A DNA stretch of 64,000 bases from Archangium sp. (GTDB lineage: Bacteria > Myxococcota > Myxococcia > Myxococcales > Myxococcaceae), in contig JAUXRX010000055.1 in the NCBI GenBank assembly GCA_030681645.1, forward strand, positions 62,001 through 126,000, written 5' to 3'. Below, one piece after another: positions 1-7,780 of the stretch; the stretch's first letter is position 1, and the number at the start of each line of letters is the position of its first letter. The notes beneath the pieces are model-generated. The model was not told the DNA's origin, made no database searches, and was given only the letters and a program-made list of their open reading frames with translations. Made by a program: the position numbers and the translations under genes.

Positions 1-431
1 TCGCGGTGGACGATGCCCAGGGGCTGGCCACCCTCGCTGCGGTTGTGGGCGTAGGCGAGCGCGCGGCAGATTTCCCCGGTGATGTAGACGGCCAGCTCGG
101 GCGGCAGCGGCAGCCCCGCGTCGCGCGCGCGCCGCATGATCTGGTGCAGCGTCCACCCGTCGACCAGCTCCATCACCAGGAAGTAGCGGCCGTTGGCCTC
201 GCCGACGTCGAGCACCTCGACCAGGTTCGAGTGGTGCAGGCTCATCGAGAGCTGCGCCTCTTCGATCAACATCTCGCGGTACTGCGCGTCGGCGTACAGC
301 TCGGGGCGAATGCGCTTGAGCACCACCAGGCGCTTGAACCCGGCCGCGCCCATCTGCTCGGCGAGGAACACCTCGGCCGAGCCCCCATCGGCGATCTTCT
401 GCACCGCCCGGTATCGAAGTGAGTCAGCCAT
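1..431 (-). CDS. Ser/Thr protein kinase, N-terminal part (runs off window)
   Basis: The reading frame begins with ATG at 431 and runs leftward out of the window, giving 143 residues of a eukaryotic-type Ser/Thr kinase N-lobe. Visible motifs are a Gly-rich loop (IADGGSAEVFLAE, residues 13-25), the ATP-anchoring Lys in VVLKRI (K39), a helix-C Glu near residue 58, a hinge-like LVMELVDGWTL, and the start of the catalytic loop, GIVHR, at the very edge. The Asp of HRD is just outside. The G-loop reads GGSAEV, common among myxobacterial kinases. Such kinases phosphorylate proteins in sensory and developmental cascades; substrate and C-terminal domains cannot be seen here. Confidence 0.9.
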   Translation of the reverse strand, partial: MADSLRYRAVQKIADGGSAEVFLAEQMGAAGFKRLVVLKRIRPELYADAQYREMLIEEAQLSMSLHHSNLVEVLDVGEANGRYFLVMELVDGWTLHQIMRRARDAGLPLPPELAVYITGEICRALAYAHNRSEGGQPLGIVHR

Positions 432-517
432 CGCGAGCTGCCAAACCTACGCGTTGCCACCACACACGTCGTGGGAATCCTGTCGGCGCACGCGGAGCAG
501 GTCGACCCACACGCCCT

Positions 518-1729
518 TCAGTCCGCCGACTTGAAGATGAAGGGGTATTTCACGATGACCACGCCGCCGCCGCTGGGCCGCGGGAACTTCATCCCCTCGA
601 AGCGCGCGAGCACGCAGGTGGTCACCTTCTGGCTGGGGAACGGCTCGTCAGACGCGTCTTCCACCGACTGGACCCTGCCGTCTGCGCCGATGAGGAACTT
701 CACCACCACCTTCCCCTCGAGCCCCGGCGCCTTCGTCAGCTCGCGCTCGTAGCAGAGGCGGATGGCCTTCAGGTCGGCGCGAATGGTGTTGGCGATGGCT
801 TCCTTCGGAAGGCTCCCCGAGCCCACGCGCGGCTCCATCGGCGACGGCGGGGCCTCGGGACTCTTCGCCGTCCATTCCAGCGCCCGGGTGCGCAGGCCGT
901 CGTCCTGCAGCAGCACCGAGTCGAGCAGGCCGTCCTGCGTCCACCCGGGCTCGAGCCCGCCCGTGTCGAGCGACTCGAGGATCTGCTTCGCGCAGCCATC
1001 CGCCCCCGCGCGCCACCCCGACAGCGCACCGGGGATCTCCCGGCGGAACCTGCGCGGCCACTCGCGCCGATCGCTCGCGTCCCAGTACCGGTCGAGCGCG
1101 TCGGCCAGGCGCGCGCACCCGTTGGGCCGCCTGCCGCCCTGCACGTCTTCCAGCGCGCCCGCGAGCGCCCAGGCATCGGAGTCGGTCGCGTCGAACGAGA
1201 AGCGGAGCTTCGGCAGCTCGCCGTGCGCCATCGCCCACGCACCGCCCGTCGCGAGCGCGGCCATCGCCACGAACACGCCGGCCATCACCGTCTGCCCCGG
1301 GCCCTCGTCGCTCGACACCACCGGCTCGGCGAAGCCCTGCACGCGGCTGGCGTGCGGCCGCTGAAGCCGCGAGCCGAGCAGCGCCGCGGCGCCACCGAGC
1401 GCGAGCGGGAGCAGCGCGGCGAAGAAGCCGACCCACGATGACGACTGCGCCTCGCGGAAGCCGAGGTGGTGCAGGCGTTCGCGGTCGAGGCCCGAGCTGA
1501 CGTGCCCCAGCGCGCGCTCGACCTGGGACCGGCCGTAGACGGTGCCCAGCATTCCCGCTCCCGCCGTGGCGGAAGCGATCACCAGGGTGGTCACGCCCAG
1601 CGCGAAGGCCGCCCTGCTCTTCCCCAGCGCAGCGATGATCGAGGAGGCGCCGAGCAGGCAGCCCAACGCACCCAGCGCGATCGCCGCGTACGCCCCGATG
1701 CCGCCTTCTTGAATCAGCTCGAAGATCAT
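518..1729 (-). CDS. Membrane protein with AgmX/PglI-type C-terminal domain
   Basis: A 403-residue protein. I chose ATG 1729 because it has a GGGAG-like ribosome site and begins directly with MIFELIQEGG and a membrane helix. The longer frame to 1792 adds unlikely residues. There are three to four hydrophobic segments: two near residues 10-60, one near 100-120, one near 150-170. The N-terminal half thus resembles a MotA/TolQ/ExbB-like membrane unit. The last ~95 residues (IRADLKAIRLCYERELT, then GKVVVKFLIGADGRVQSV) match the TonB-like AgmX/PglI C-terminal domain, which myxobacteria attach to gliding and envelope proteins. The middle is Trp- and Asp-rich and unassigned. An envelope or motility role is inferred from the domain only. 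Confidence 0.65.
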   Translation of the reverse strand: MIFELIQEGGIGAYAAIALGALGCLLGASSIIAALGKSRAAFALGVTTLVIASATAGAGMLGTVYGRSQVERALGHVSSGLDRERLHHLGFREAQSSSWVGFFAALLPLALGGAAALLGSRLQRPHASRVQGFAEPVVSSDEGPGQTVMAGVFVAMAALATGGAWAMAHGELPKLRFSFDATDSDAWALAGALEDVQGGRRPNGCARLADALDRYWDASDRREWPRRFRREIPGALSGWRAGADGCAKQILESLDTGGLEPGWTQDGLLDSVLLQDDGLRTRALEWTAKSPEAPPSPMEPRVGSGSLPKEAIANTIRADLKAIRLCYERELTKAPGLEGKVVVKFLIGADGRVQSVEDASDEPFPSQKVTTCVLARFEGMKFPRPSGGGVVIVKYPFIFKSAD

Positions 1730-1817
1730 CCGCGCTCCCTCGGCGGGGGCCGCCCACCTGGTGGCGGAGTGTACGCGGATCCCCACCTGCACAGCCGGGA
1801 GCCGTCTGGCAGATGGC

Positions 1818-1826
1818 TGGTAGAAT
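1818..1826 (+). promoter_or_regulatory. Extended -10 promoter element close to a GTG start
   Basis: The sequence TGGTAGAAT matches an extended -10 element (TGnTATAAT) and ends 6 bases before GTG 1833. No Shine-Dalgarno sequence precedes that start, so a leaderless transcript for the M14 peptidase gene is plausible. No good -35 box is visible. Confidence 0.35.
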
Positions 1827-1832
1827 CCGTGG

Positions 1833-2675
1833 GTGGACTACCGCGACTACCTCGAACGCCTGCGCCGCTGGGAGAGCGTGGCCACGTTCAGCCAGTACGG
1901 CGAGGTGCTCGAGAACGGGCAGGCCTACCCACTGCTCTGCCTCACCACCAGCGGTTCGCGAGAGCTGGTGATCACCGCGGGCTTCCACGGTGAAGAGCCC
2001 GCGGGGCCGCTCACCCTGCTGGCCCGCTTCGGGGAGGTCGCCGACTACGCGCGCGAACACGACGTGGCGCTGCGCGTCTTTCCCTGCGTGAACCCCAGCG
2101 GCTTCGAGGGTGGGCACCGCTACAACGCCTCGGGGGAACAGCCGAACAACGACTTCATCCGCTACGAGGTGGAGCCGGGGGTGATGGTGGACGAGGTGGC
2201 GGTGGGCCAGCCGATCCACGCGTGGCACCCGTACGAGCAGAGCCCGAAGGAGACGATGGCGCTGCACCGCGAGCTGCGCCGCCACCCGCCTCCGCTGGGC
2301 GCGCTCGACCTGCACCAGGACGCGTGGGTGAAGTCGGCGTGCTTCTACGCGTACCACTTCGGTGCGCCCGAGCCGTACCAGGCGCTGGTGAAGGAGAGCC
2401 TGGCGCACGCGAAGGTGGCCATTCACCTGGCGGTGCACAACCTGCTGCGCACCGATCGCTGGGGCCTCATCGTTCATCATGACGGCAGCAACAGTGACTG
2501 GTTTCACCGGCGCGGCGTGCCGCACGTGGCGGTGCTCGAGACCACCACGCACAACCCGCTGGCGAGCTGTCACGCGCTCAACCTGACGTGGATTCGGGGG
2601 TTCATCCGCCTCGTGGCGATGTCTCCCTCTCCCGGGGCGGGAGAGGGCCGGGGAGACGGCAAACCGACTCCGTAG
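1833..2675 (+). CDS. M14-family zinc carboxypeptidase / deacylase-like protein
   Basis: A 280-residue cytoplasmic-looking protein starting with GTG. It carries the M14 zinc site: HxxE in GFHGEEPAG (H52, E55), a third ligand in LDLHQD (H161), and a likely catalytic Glu in AVLETTTHNP (E236). The CVNPSGF segment is also typical of the family. Members cleave C-terminal residues or acyl-amino acids. The short length without a signal peptide resembles the succinylglutamate desuccinylase/aspartoacylase branch, but the substrate is unknown. The last ~18 residues (SPSPGAGEGRGDGKPTP) are encoded by a dispersed palindromic repeat and are probably not part of the fold. Confidence 0.75.
   Translation: MDYRDYLERLRRWESVATFSQYGEVLENGQAYPLLCLTTSGSRELVITAGFHGEEPAGPLTLLARFGEVADYAREHDVALRVFPCVNPSGFEGGHRYNASGEQPNNDFIRYEVEPGVMVDEVAVGQPIHAWHPYEQSPKETMALHRELRRHPPPLGALDLHQDAWVKSACFYAYHFGAPEPYQALVKESLAHAKVAIHLAVHNLLRTDRWGLIVHHDGSNSDWFHRRGVPHVAVLETTTHNPLASCHALNLTWIRGFIRLVAMSPSPGAGEGRGDGKPTP
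2622..2665 (+). repeat. Dispersed palindromic repeat, family B, inside the 3' end of the M14 gene
   Basis: Two 9-base arms, CCCTCTCCC (2625-2633) and GGGAGAGGG (2639-2647), pair perfectly around a 5-base loop. Related sequences occur near 4611-4653 and 22243-22312. Read in frame it encodes the Ser/Pro/Gly-rich tail of the upstream protein. Confidence 0.7.
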
Positions 2676-2713
2676 GAGCAATCGCTTCACCGTCACCTGC
2701 GTAGGGCGGCGTC

Positions 2714-3472
2714 ATGAAAATGCTCGCGCTGTGCCTCACGATGCTCGCGTCGTCGGGGTGTGTCCTGTCTCGCAGCCTGGTCCTCCCCGAGTCGACGCCG
2801 GTGCTCGACGCGCCCGAGGTGACGGCGCGCTGGGGCGTCACCGAGCTCTTCGTGCGCGCGCGGCCGGCAGAGTCCGGAGGAAATGGGCAGCGCGACTACC
2901 AGGAGCTCCGCGGCCAGCTCGAGACGCGGCTGCGCCGGACGCTCGAGGCGCAGACGGGCCTGGGCCACCGCGCCGGCAGCTCGGAGTACGGCGTGGAGGT
3001 GATGGTCGACGTGAGCGAGACGTCTGGCGTCAACGGGTGGCTGGGCCTGGGCGCGAGCCTGGAGTCAGCGGTGCTGCTGGGCGGCGCGAGCGTGGGCATG
3101 GCGCTGGGCGGGCCGCCGGCGAGCCTGCTGGGAATGCTCATCGCCACGCCGGTGGCGATCGTGGTGGCGCTCACCCCGCCCTCGTACACGGAGCTCGGTG
3201 AGCTCGAGGCGACGGTGGTGTTGCGACGAAAGGCCGACGGCGTGGTGGTGGCGACGCGGCACGTGCGCAGCAACTGGCGCAAGGACATGAACGGCTACCA
3301 CCGGAAGGAAAAGCTGGCGCGCGAGTCCGGTGGGTCCGTGCCCGAGCTGGAGCAGCAGCTGTTGGAGACGCTCCGAGACGTCCTGCGCGAAGTGTCAGGC
3401 GAGAGCCGGGCGAGCACGCCGTTCATCCCGAGCGGAGTCGAGGGACAGTCGTATGTTCTGCATCACCCGTGA
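2714..3472 (+). CDS. Putative lipoprotein of unknown function
   Basis: A 252-residue protein with a short signal sequence ending in ASSGC (Cys16), a usable though not ideal lipobox. After that comes a soluble region, then a hydrophobic Gly/Ala-rich stretch (about residues 104-155) that may be a membrane segment. I recognise no family. Its stop overlaps the next start (GTGA), so the two genes are probably co-translated. Residues near the C-terminus (TPFIPSGVEGQS) are encoded by a family A dispersed repeat. Confidence 0.6.
   Translation: MKMLALCLTMLASSGCVLSRSLVLPESTPVLDAPEVTARWGVTELFVRARPAESGGNGQRDYQELRGQLETRLRRTLEAQTGLGHRAGSSEYGVEVMVDVSETSGVNGWLGLGASLESAVLLGGASVGMALGGPPASLLGMLIATPVAIVVALTPPSYTELGELEATVVLRRKADGVVVATRHVRSNWRKDMNGYHRKEKLARESGGSVPELEQQLLETLRDVLREVSGESRASTPFIPSGVEGQSYVLHHP
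3421..3444 (+). repeat. Dispersed repeat, family A, in the 3' end of the lipoprotein gene
   Basis: A 24-base single arm that begins GTTCATCCCGAGCGGA and ends GTCGAGGG. The same arm recurs at 7797-7820 and, inverted, at 7837-7860, 11140-11163 and 26561-26584. Confidence 0.7.
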
Positions 3473-4593
3473 ACCTCACCTGGGCGGACCACCTCGACGC
3501 GATCGCCGCGGCGCCAGACGACGACGCCCCCCGGCTGGTGTGCGCCGACTGGCTGATGCAGCGGGGCGACCCGCGCGGCGAGTACATCGCGCTGTGTCTC
3601 GACCAGCTGCCCACCCCGGAAAAGCTCTCGCGGCTCGCCGCGGTGAAGGCCGAGAACGACTGGCTCACCCCGCTGCTGGGCGAAGGCGCGCAGTCCTTCA
3701 ACGCCCGCGTCGACGGCGTGCCGGAGTTCACGCGCGGCTTCGTGGAGTCGGTCGGGTTCTTCGGCCGGGACGTGGCGAACCTGGGCGCGGTGCTGCGGCG
3801 TGAGCCCATCACCAGCCTGCGCCTCACCAGCGGAGGCACAGGCCCGCTCGCGCGCGCAGGGAGCGAGCCGGAGCTGAAGCGGGTGCACACGCTCCGGCTC
3901 GACGGCCGCCACACCGAGGGCACCGCGGCCGTGCTCGCCGCGCCGCTCGACGCGTTGCGCACGCTGTGGATGACGAACTTCACCGACGCCGACGCCCAGG
4001 GCGCAGCCCGCGGCACGGGGAAGCCCGAGTCGTTCTCTGCCGGCGCCAGGGACCTCACCACCGGCGCCGGCCTCGGCGCGTTCCTCTCGCGGGTGACCGA
4101 GCTCTCGCTCACCTCGGTGAGCTCGGGGGTCGTCACCACCCTCGAGCTGCCCGAGGTGATGCACACCCTCGCCTTCCACCAGTCGCCGCTCTCGCCCGCC
4201 GCGATGCACGCGCTCGGGCCGAGGCTCGATCACCTCAGCGTCTTCGCCTGCACGGCCTTCCCCACCCACGCCACCGTCCCCACGCTCGACCGCGACTCGG
4301 TGCGCGCGCTGATCACCCACGTCAAGAGCGGGCGGCTGGTGAAGCTCGACCTGCACGGAATGAGCTCGCCCGCGTTCGAAGAGCTGGTGTGCTCGCCGGT
4401 GATGAAGGGCGTGCACGAGCTCGACCTGTCCGACGGCAGCCTCACCGCCGACCTGGCCCGGGCGCTGATGCGCTCTGACTGGCTCGGAGAGCTGCGGCTG
4501 CTGGTGGTGAGGGAGAACCCGCTCGAGGTGACCTCGCGCCTGGTGTTGCCGGGCGTGTCCATCAACGATCGGCGCACCGAGCTGTGGGACTAG
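3469..4593 (+). CDS. TIGR02996 domain protein
   Basis: A 374-residue protein starting with GTG inside the previous stop (GTGA overlap). Residues 5-45 (AAAPDDDAPRLVCADWLMQ, RGDPRGEYIAL) are the TIGR02996 domain found repeatedly in myxobacterial and planctomycete proteins, usually ahead of leucine-rich-repeat-like sequence. The rest has regularly spaced Leu motifs such as LRLTSGG, HTLRLDG and LDLHGMSS, consistent with an LRR-like solenoid. Function of the family is unknown. Two further members lie at 41483-43234 and 60111-61505. Confidence 0.75.
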   Translation: MNLTWADHLDAIAAAPDDDAPRLVCADWLMQRGDPRGEYIALCLDQLPTPEKLSRLAAVKAENDWLTPLLGEGAQSFNARVDGVPEFTRGFVESVGFFGRDVANLGAVLRREPITSLRLTSGGTGPLARAGSEPELKRVHTLRLDGRHTEGTAAVLAAPLDALRTLWMTNFTDADAQGAARGTGKPESFSAGARDLTTGAGLGAFLSRVTELSLTSVSSGVVTTLELPEVMHTLAFHQSPLSPAAMHALGPRLDHLSVFACTAFPTHATVPTLDRDSVRALITHVKSGRLVKLDLHGMSSPAFEELVCSPVMKGVHELDLSDGSLTADLARALMRSDWLGELRLLVVRENPLEVTSRLVLPGVSINDRRTELWD

Positions 4594-4610
4594 CTTCGCT
4601 TCATGCGATC

Positions 4611-4654
4611 GGCCCCTCACCCCGACCCTCTCCCCGCTGCGCAGGGAGAGGGAG
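4611..4654. terminator. Family B repeat hairpin between convergent genes
   Basis: CCCTCTCCC (4626-4634) and GGGAGAGGG (4644-4652) form a perfect 9-bp stem with a 9-base loop. It lies between the stop codons at 4593 and 4655 of two convergent genes, where a bidirectional terminator would be expected. There is no T-tract, so termination is inferred from position only. Confidence 0.45.
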
Positions 4655-5272
4655 CTAACCGAGCGTCGAGGTGAGCGCCGCCGCCGCGCCACCGGGGTCG
4701 ACGAACATGAGCGCCACGCCGAAGCGGCCGTCGGGGCCGGGCATCGCGTGCACCACGCGCGCCTCGAACGCGAGCTGACGGCCGAGGAAGCGCAGGTCGA
4801 AGGTGACGGTGATGATGGTGTTCTGCGCCACGGCCTTCGGCGTCCACACGAAGGCGCCGCCGCGCTTGAACTCCTTTTCCACGGCGGCGTGCCACGCGGC
4901 CTCATCGGTGAAGGTGAGCGTGAAGGGATCGTCTTTGAGCGGCGTGGTCATCGCCGGCACCAGCTCGGCCATCAGCTCGGCGCCCATGAGGAAGCGCACC
5001 CCGAAGCCCGACTTCACCACCTGGCGCAGCTCGGGCGGCACCAGCACCTGCCGCGCCACCACGCACTCCACGAACAGGGGCAGCTCGCCGGGCAACGTCA
5101 CGTCGAGGTGGAGCCGCGTGCCCGGCTTCGCGTTGTGCCCGGAGACCACGAAGAGCCCCGTCGCAGACACGTCGTTCGTGAGCCCGGTGTACGGGAACAC
5201 GGCCGTGCCCTTCTCGCCGAACCGCACCCTCAGCCGGCGTGCGTGACGCTTCGATCTCCGCTTCTCCGCCAT
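4655..5272 (-). CDS. PilZ domain protein (TIGR02266-like)
   Basis: A 205-residue protein. ATG 5272 is chosen because MAEKRRSKRHARRLRVRFG opens a PilZ domain with its basic RxxxR-type c-di-GMP-binding switch (KRRSKRHARR). It continues with TNDVSATGLFV, equivalent to the D/NxSxxG motif, and the LHLDVTLPGE strand. The second half (about residues 115-205) repeats a similar beta-barrel pattern ending in FGVALMFVDP, suggesting two PilZ-like units. PilZ proteins bind cyclic di-GMP and alter motility or envelope targets. It stands alone and diverges from the mrfA promoter region. Confidence 0.8.
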   Translation of the reverse strand: MAEKRRSKRHARRLRVRFGEKGTAVFPYTGLTNDVSATGLFVVSGHNAKPGTRLHLDVTLPGELPLFVECVVARQVLVPPELRQVVKSGFGVRFLMGAELMAELVPAMTTPLKDDPFTLTFTDEAAWHAAVEKEFKRGGAFVWTPKAVAQNTIITVTFDLRFLGRQLAFEARVVHAMPGPDGRFGVALMFVDPGGAAAALTSTLG

Positions 5273-5326
5273 GACTCCCCCCGGCACCGATGGTGCGACG
5301 CCCGGTGACGGGCCGCACCTGAAAAC

Positions 5327-5355
5327 TTGAGCAGTCACCTGACCACCCGTACAGT
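5327..5355 (+). promoter_or_regulatory. Sigma-70-like promoter for the mrfA-mrfB pair
   Basis: TTGAGC (5327-5332) and TACAGT (5350-5355) are separated by exactly 17 bases. The start codon of the helicase gene is 20 bases further on, preceded by GGGAG. Confidence 0.5.
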
Positions 5356-5374
5356 CTACTGAACGGGAGAGCAG

Positions 5375-7780
5375 ATGGACCTCACATTCACAGGGAAGCG
5401 AAGCACGCCGTGGGCGGCAACTCACGGACTCGATGGGCTGCTCGAGCAGTGGCGAGGCGATCGCCGCGTCTGGGGCAACATCGCGCTCGACGAGCTGCTC
5501 GAAGGGGCGGGCGCCAGGTCGGTGCCGGTGCCCGAGACGCTCGAGCCGCGGCTGCGGCAGGCGCTGGCGGCGCGCGGCATCAAGAGCCTGTACACGCACC
5601 AGGCGCTGGCCTTCGAGCAGGCGCTGGCGGGCCAGGACCTGGTGGTCGCCACGCCGACCGCGTCGGGCAAGAGCCTCTGCTACGTGCTCCCGGTGCTGCA
5701 GGCGCTCGCGACGGATCGCGAGGCCCGCGCGCTGTTCCTCTTCCCCACCAAGGCGCTGTCCCGCGACCAGGAAGAGTCGCTGCGCGCGCTGATGAAGGAA
5801 GCGCAGCTCGATCACGGCGCGGTCACCTTCGACGGTGACACCCCCGCCGACGCCCGGCGGGCCGCCCGCGAGCGCAGCGGCGTCATCTTGAGCAACCCCG
5901 ACATGCTGCACGCGGGGGTGCTCCCTCACCACGCCAACTGGGCGCGCTTCTTCTCGGGCCTCAAGTACGTGGTCATCGACGAGCTGCACGCGTACCGCGG
6001 CGTGTTCGGCAGCCACCTCGCCAACGTGCTGCGCCGGCTCGATCGCGTGGCGCGCTTTCACGGGAGCAAGCCGCAGTACCTGATGGCCTCGGCCACCATC
6101 GGCAACCCGCAGGAGCACGCCGCGCGCATGCTGGGCCGCGAGGTGCAGCTGGTGAACGAGAGCGGCGCGCCGCGCGGCGAGCGCCGGGTGCTGCTCTACA
6201 ACCCGCCGGTGGTGAACGCCGAGCTCGGCATTCGCCAGTCGTACGTGAAGGCGAGCGCGCGGCTCACCGCCGACCTGGTGAAGGCAGGCGTTCCCACCCT
6301 GCTCTTCGGCCAGTCGCGGAACACGGTCGAGGTGATGCTCAAGTACCTGCGCGACGCGCTGGTGGAGGCGCGGCTCTCGCCCGAGCTGGTGCAGGCCTAT
6401 CGCGCGGGCTACCTCCCTCAGCAGCGCCGCGACATCGAGGCGAGGCTGCGCGGCGGTGACGTGCGCTGCGTGGTGGCCACCAGCGCGCTCGAGCTGGGCA
6501 TCGACGTGGGCGCGCTCGACGCGGTGGTGTGCGCGGGCTGGCCCGGGAGCGTGGCGGCGCTGTGGCAACGCTTCGGCCGCGCGGGGCGGCGGCAGGGCAC
6601 GAGCCTCTCGCTGCTCATCACCTCGAGCGCGCCGGTGGATCAATACGTGGCGTCCACCGCGAAGCAGCTGCTGGGTGCGCCGGTGGAGCAGGCCCGCATC
6701 GACCCGGACAACGTCGAGGTGCTGGTGCAGCACCTCAAGTGCGCGGCCTTCGAGCTGCCCTTCGAGGCGGATGAAGGGTTCCGCGAGGTGCCCGCGGGCC
6801 AGGTGAAGGAAGCGCTGGAGTACCTCTCGTCACACCAGGTGGTGCACGCGGCCACGCTGCCGGGCGGAAAGACCACGTACCACTGGAGCGCCGACGCCTA
6901 CCCGGCCAACGACGTGAGCCTGCGGTCCCTGGGCTGGGACAACTTCGTGGTGGTCGATCTCGCGACCGACGAGACGATGGCCGAGATGGACTGGCGCTCG
7001 ACGCACACGATGCTGCACGAGCAGGCCATCTACCAACACGACGGAAAGCAGTACCAGGTGGAGAAGCTCGACTTCGAGAACCACAAGGCCTTCGTCCGCG
7101 CGGTGGAGCCCGACTACTACACGGACGCGATGACCTACACGAAGGTCACCGTGATGAGCCGTGCGCAGGGCGTGACCCAACCGCTGGTGGAGATGGGGGC
7201 CGGCGAGGTGTCGGTGGTGGAGCGGGTGGTCGGGTACAAGAAGATCAAGTTCCACACGCATGAGAACGTCGGCTACGGCGACGTGCGGCTGCCCGAGATG
7301 CAGATGCACACCACGGCCTTCTGGCTGACGGTGCCGGAGGACGTGCTGCAGCGGCTCATCTCGGAAGGCGCGGGCACGAGGCCTGATCTGCTCGACGCGC
7401 TGGGTGGGCTCAACGCGGCGATGCACACGGTGGGAGCGGTCGGGCTGATGATCGACCCCCGGGATCTCGGTCGCTGCCTGGGAAGCCGCGACGGCAGCGG
7501 GGCACGGGGCGAACAGCTCTACGAGCCGACCCTGTTTCTCTACGACCAGGTCCCGGGAGGCGTGGGGCTCTCGTCGCGCCTGTTCGACGAGCGGGAGACG
7601 ATGTTGCGGGGAACGCGCGCGCTGCTCGAGGGTTGTGCCTGCGAGCAGGGCTGCCCGGCCTGCGTAGGTCCGGGAAACCAGATGTCTCGGGGAGAGGGCA
7701 AACCAAACCCCACCGCCATCGGCCGCAAGGCCCTCACCCTGCTGATCCTCGACGCGCTCGGAGTGCACGCCGTCTCATGA
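5375..7780 (+). CDS. mrfA: MrfA/YprA-like DEAD/DEAH-box helicase with DUF1998
   Basis: An 801-residue superfamily 2 helicase. Motifs in order are a Q-like LYTHQALAFEQ (72-82), Walker A TPTASGKS (93-100), motif II DELH (202-205), motif III SAT in LMASATIGNP, ALELGIDVG, and motif VI QRFGRAGRR. The C-terminal DUF1998 region ends in a Cys cluster (C754, C756, C760, C763), presumably zinc-binding. In Bacillus subtilis the homologous helicase acts with an exonuclease in mitomycin C lesion repair, and here the exonuclease gene overlaps by ATGA. That context makes a DNA-repair role likely. A good ribosome site precedes ATG 5375. Confidence 0.88.
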   Translation: MDLTFTGKRSTPWAATHGLDGLLEQWRGDRRVWGNIALDELLEGAGARSVPVPETLEPRLRQALAARGIKSLYTHQALAFEQALAGQDLVVATPTASGKSLCYVLPVLQALATDREARALFLFPTKALSRDQEESLRALMKEAQLDHGAVTFDGDTPADARRAARERSGVILSNPDMLHAGVLPHHANWARFFSGLKYVVIDELHAYRGVFGSHLANVLRRLDRVARFHGSKPQYLMASATIGNPQEHAARMLGREVQLVNESGAPRGERRVLLYNPPVVNAELGIRQSYVKASARLTADLVKAGVPTLLFGQSRNTVEVMLKYLRDALVEARLSPELVQAYRAGYLPQQRRDIEARLRGGDVRCVVATSALELGIDVGALDAVVCAGWPGSVAALWQRFGRAGRRQGTSLSLLITSSAPVDQYVASTAKQLLGAPVEQARIDPDNVEVLVQHLKCAAFELPFEADEGFREVPAGQVKEALEYLSSHQVVHAATLPGGKTTYHWSADAYPANDVSLRSLGWDNFVVVDLATDETMAEMDWRSTHTMLHEQAIYQHDGKQYQVEKLDFENHKAFVRAVEPDYYTDAMTYTKVTVMSRAQGVTQPLVEMGAGEVSVVERVVGYKKIKFHTHENVGYGDVRLPEMQMHTTAFWLTVPEDVLQRLISEGAGTRPDLLDALGGLNAAMHTVGAVGLMIDPRDLGRCLGSRDGSGARGEQLYEPTLFLYDQVPGGVGLSSRLFDERETMLRGTRALLEGCACEQGCPACVGPGNQMSRGEGKPNPTAIGRKALTLLILDALGVHAVS

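Noticed and set aside
648-2696. Long minus-strand frame across the AgmX/PglI-like and M14 genes
   Set aside because: The product is Arg/Val/His-rich with no motifs and conflicts with two supported genes.
7681-7705. Another family B repeat in the mrfA 3' end
   Set aside because: Only a weak resemblance (GATGTCTC...GGCAAACC), and the residues fit the conserved C-terminal zinc region, so it is more likely native coding sequence.
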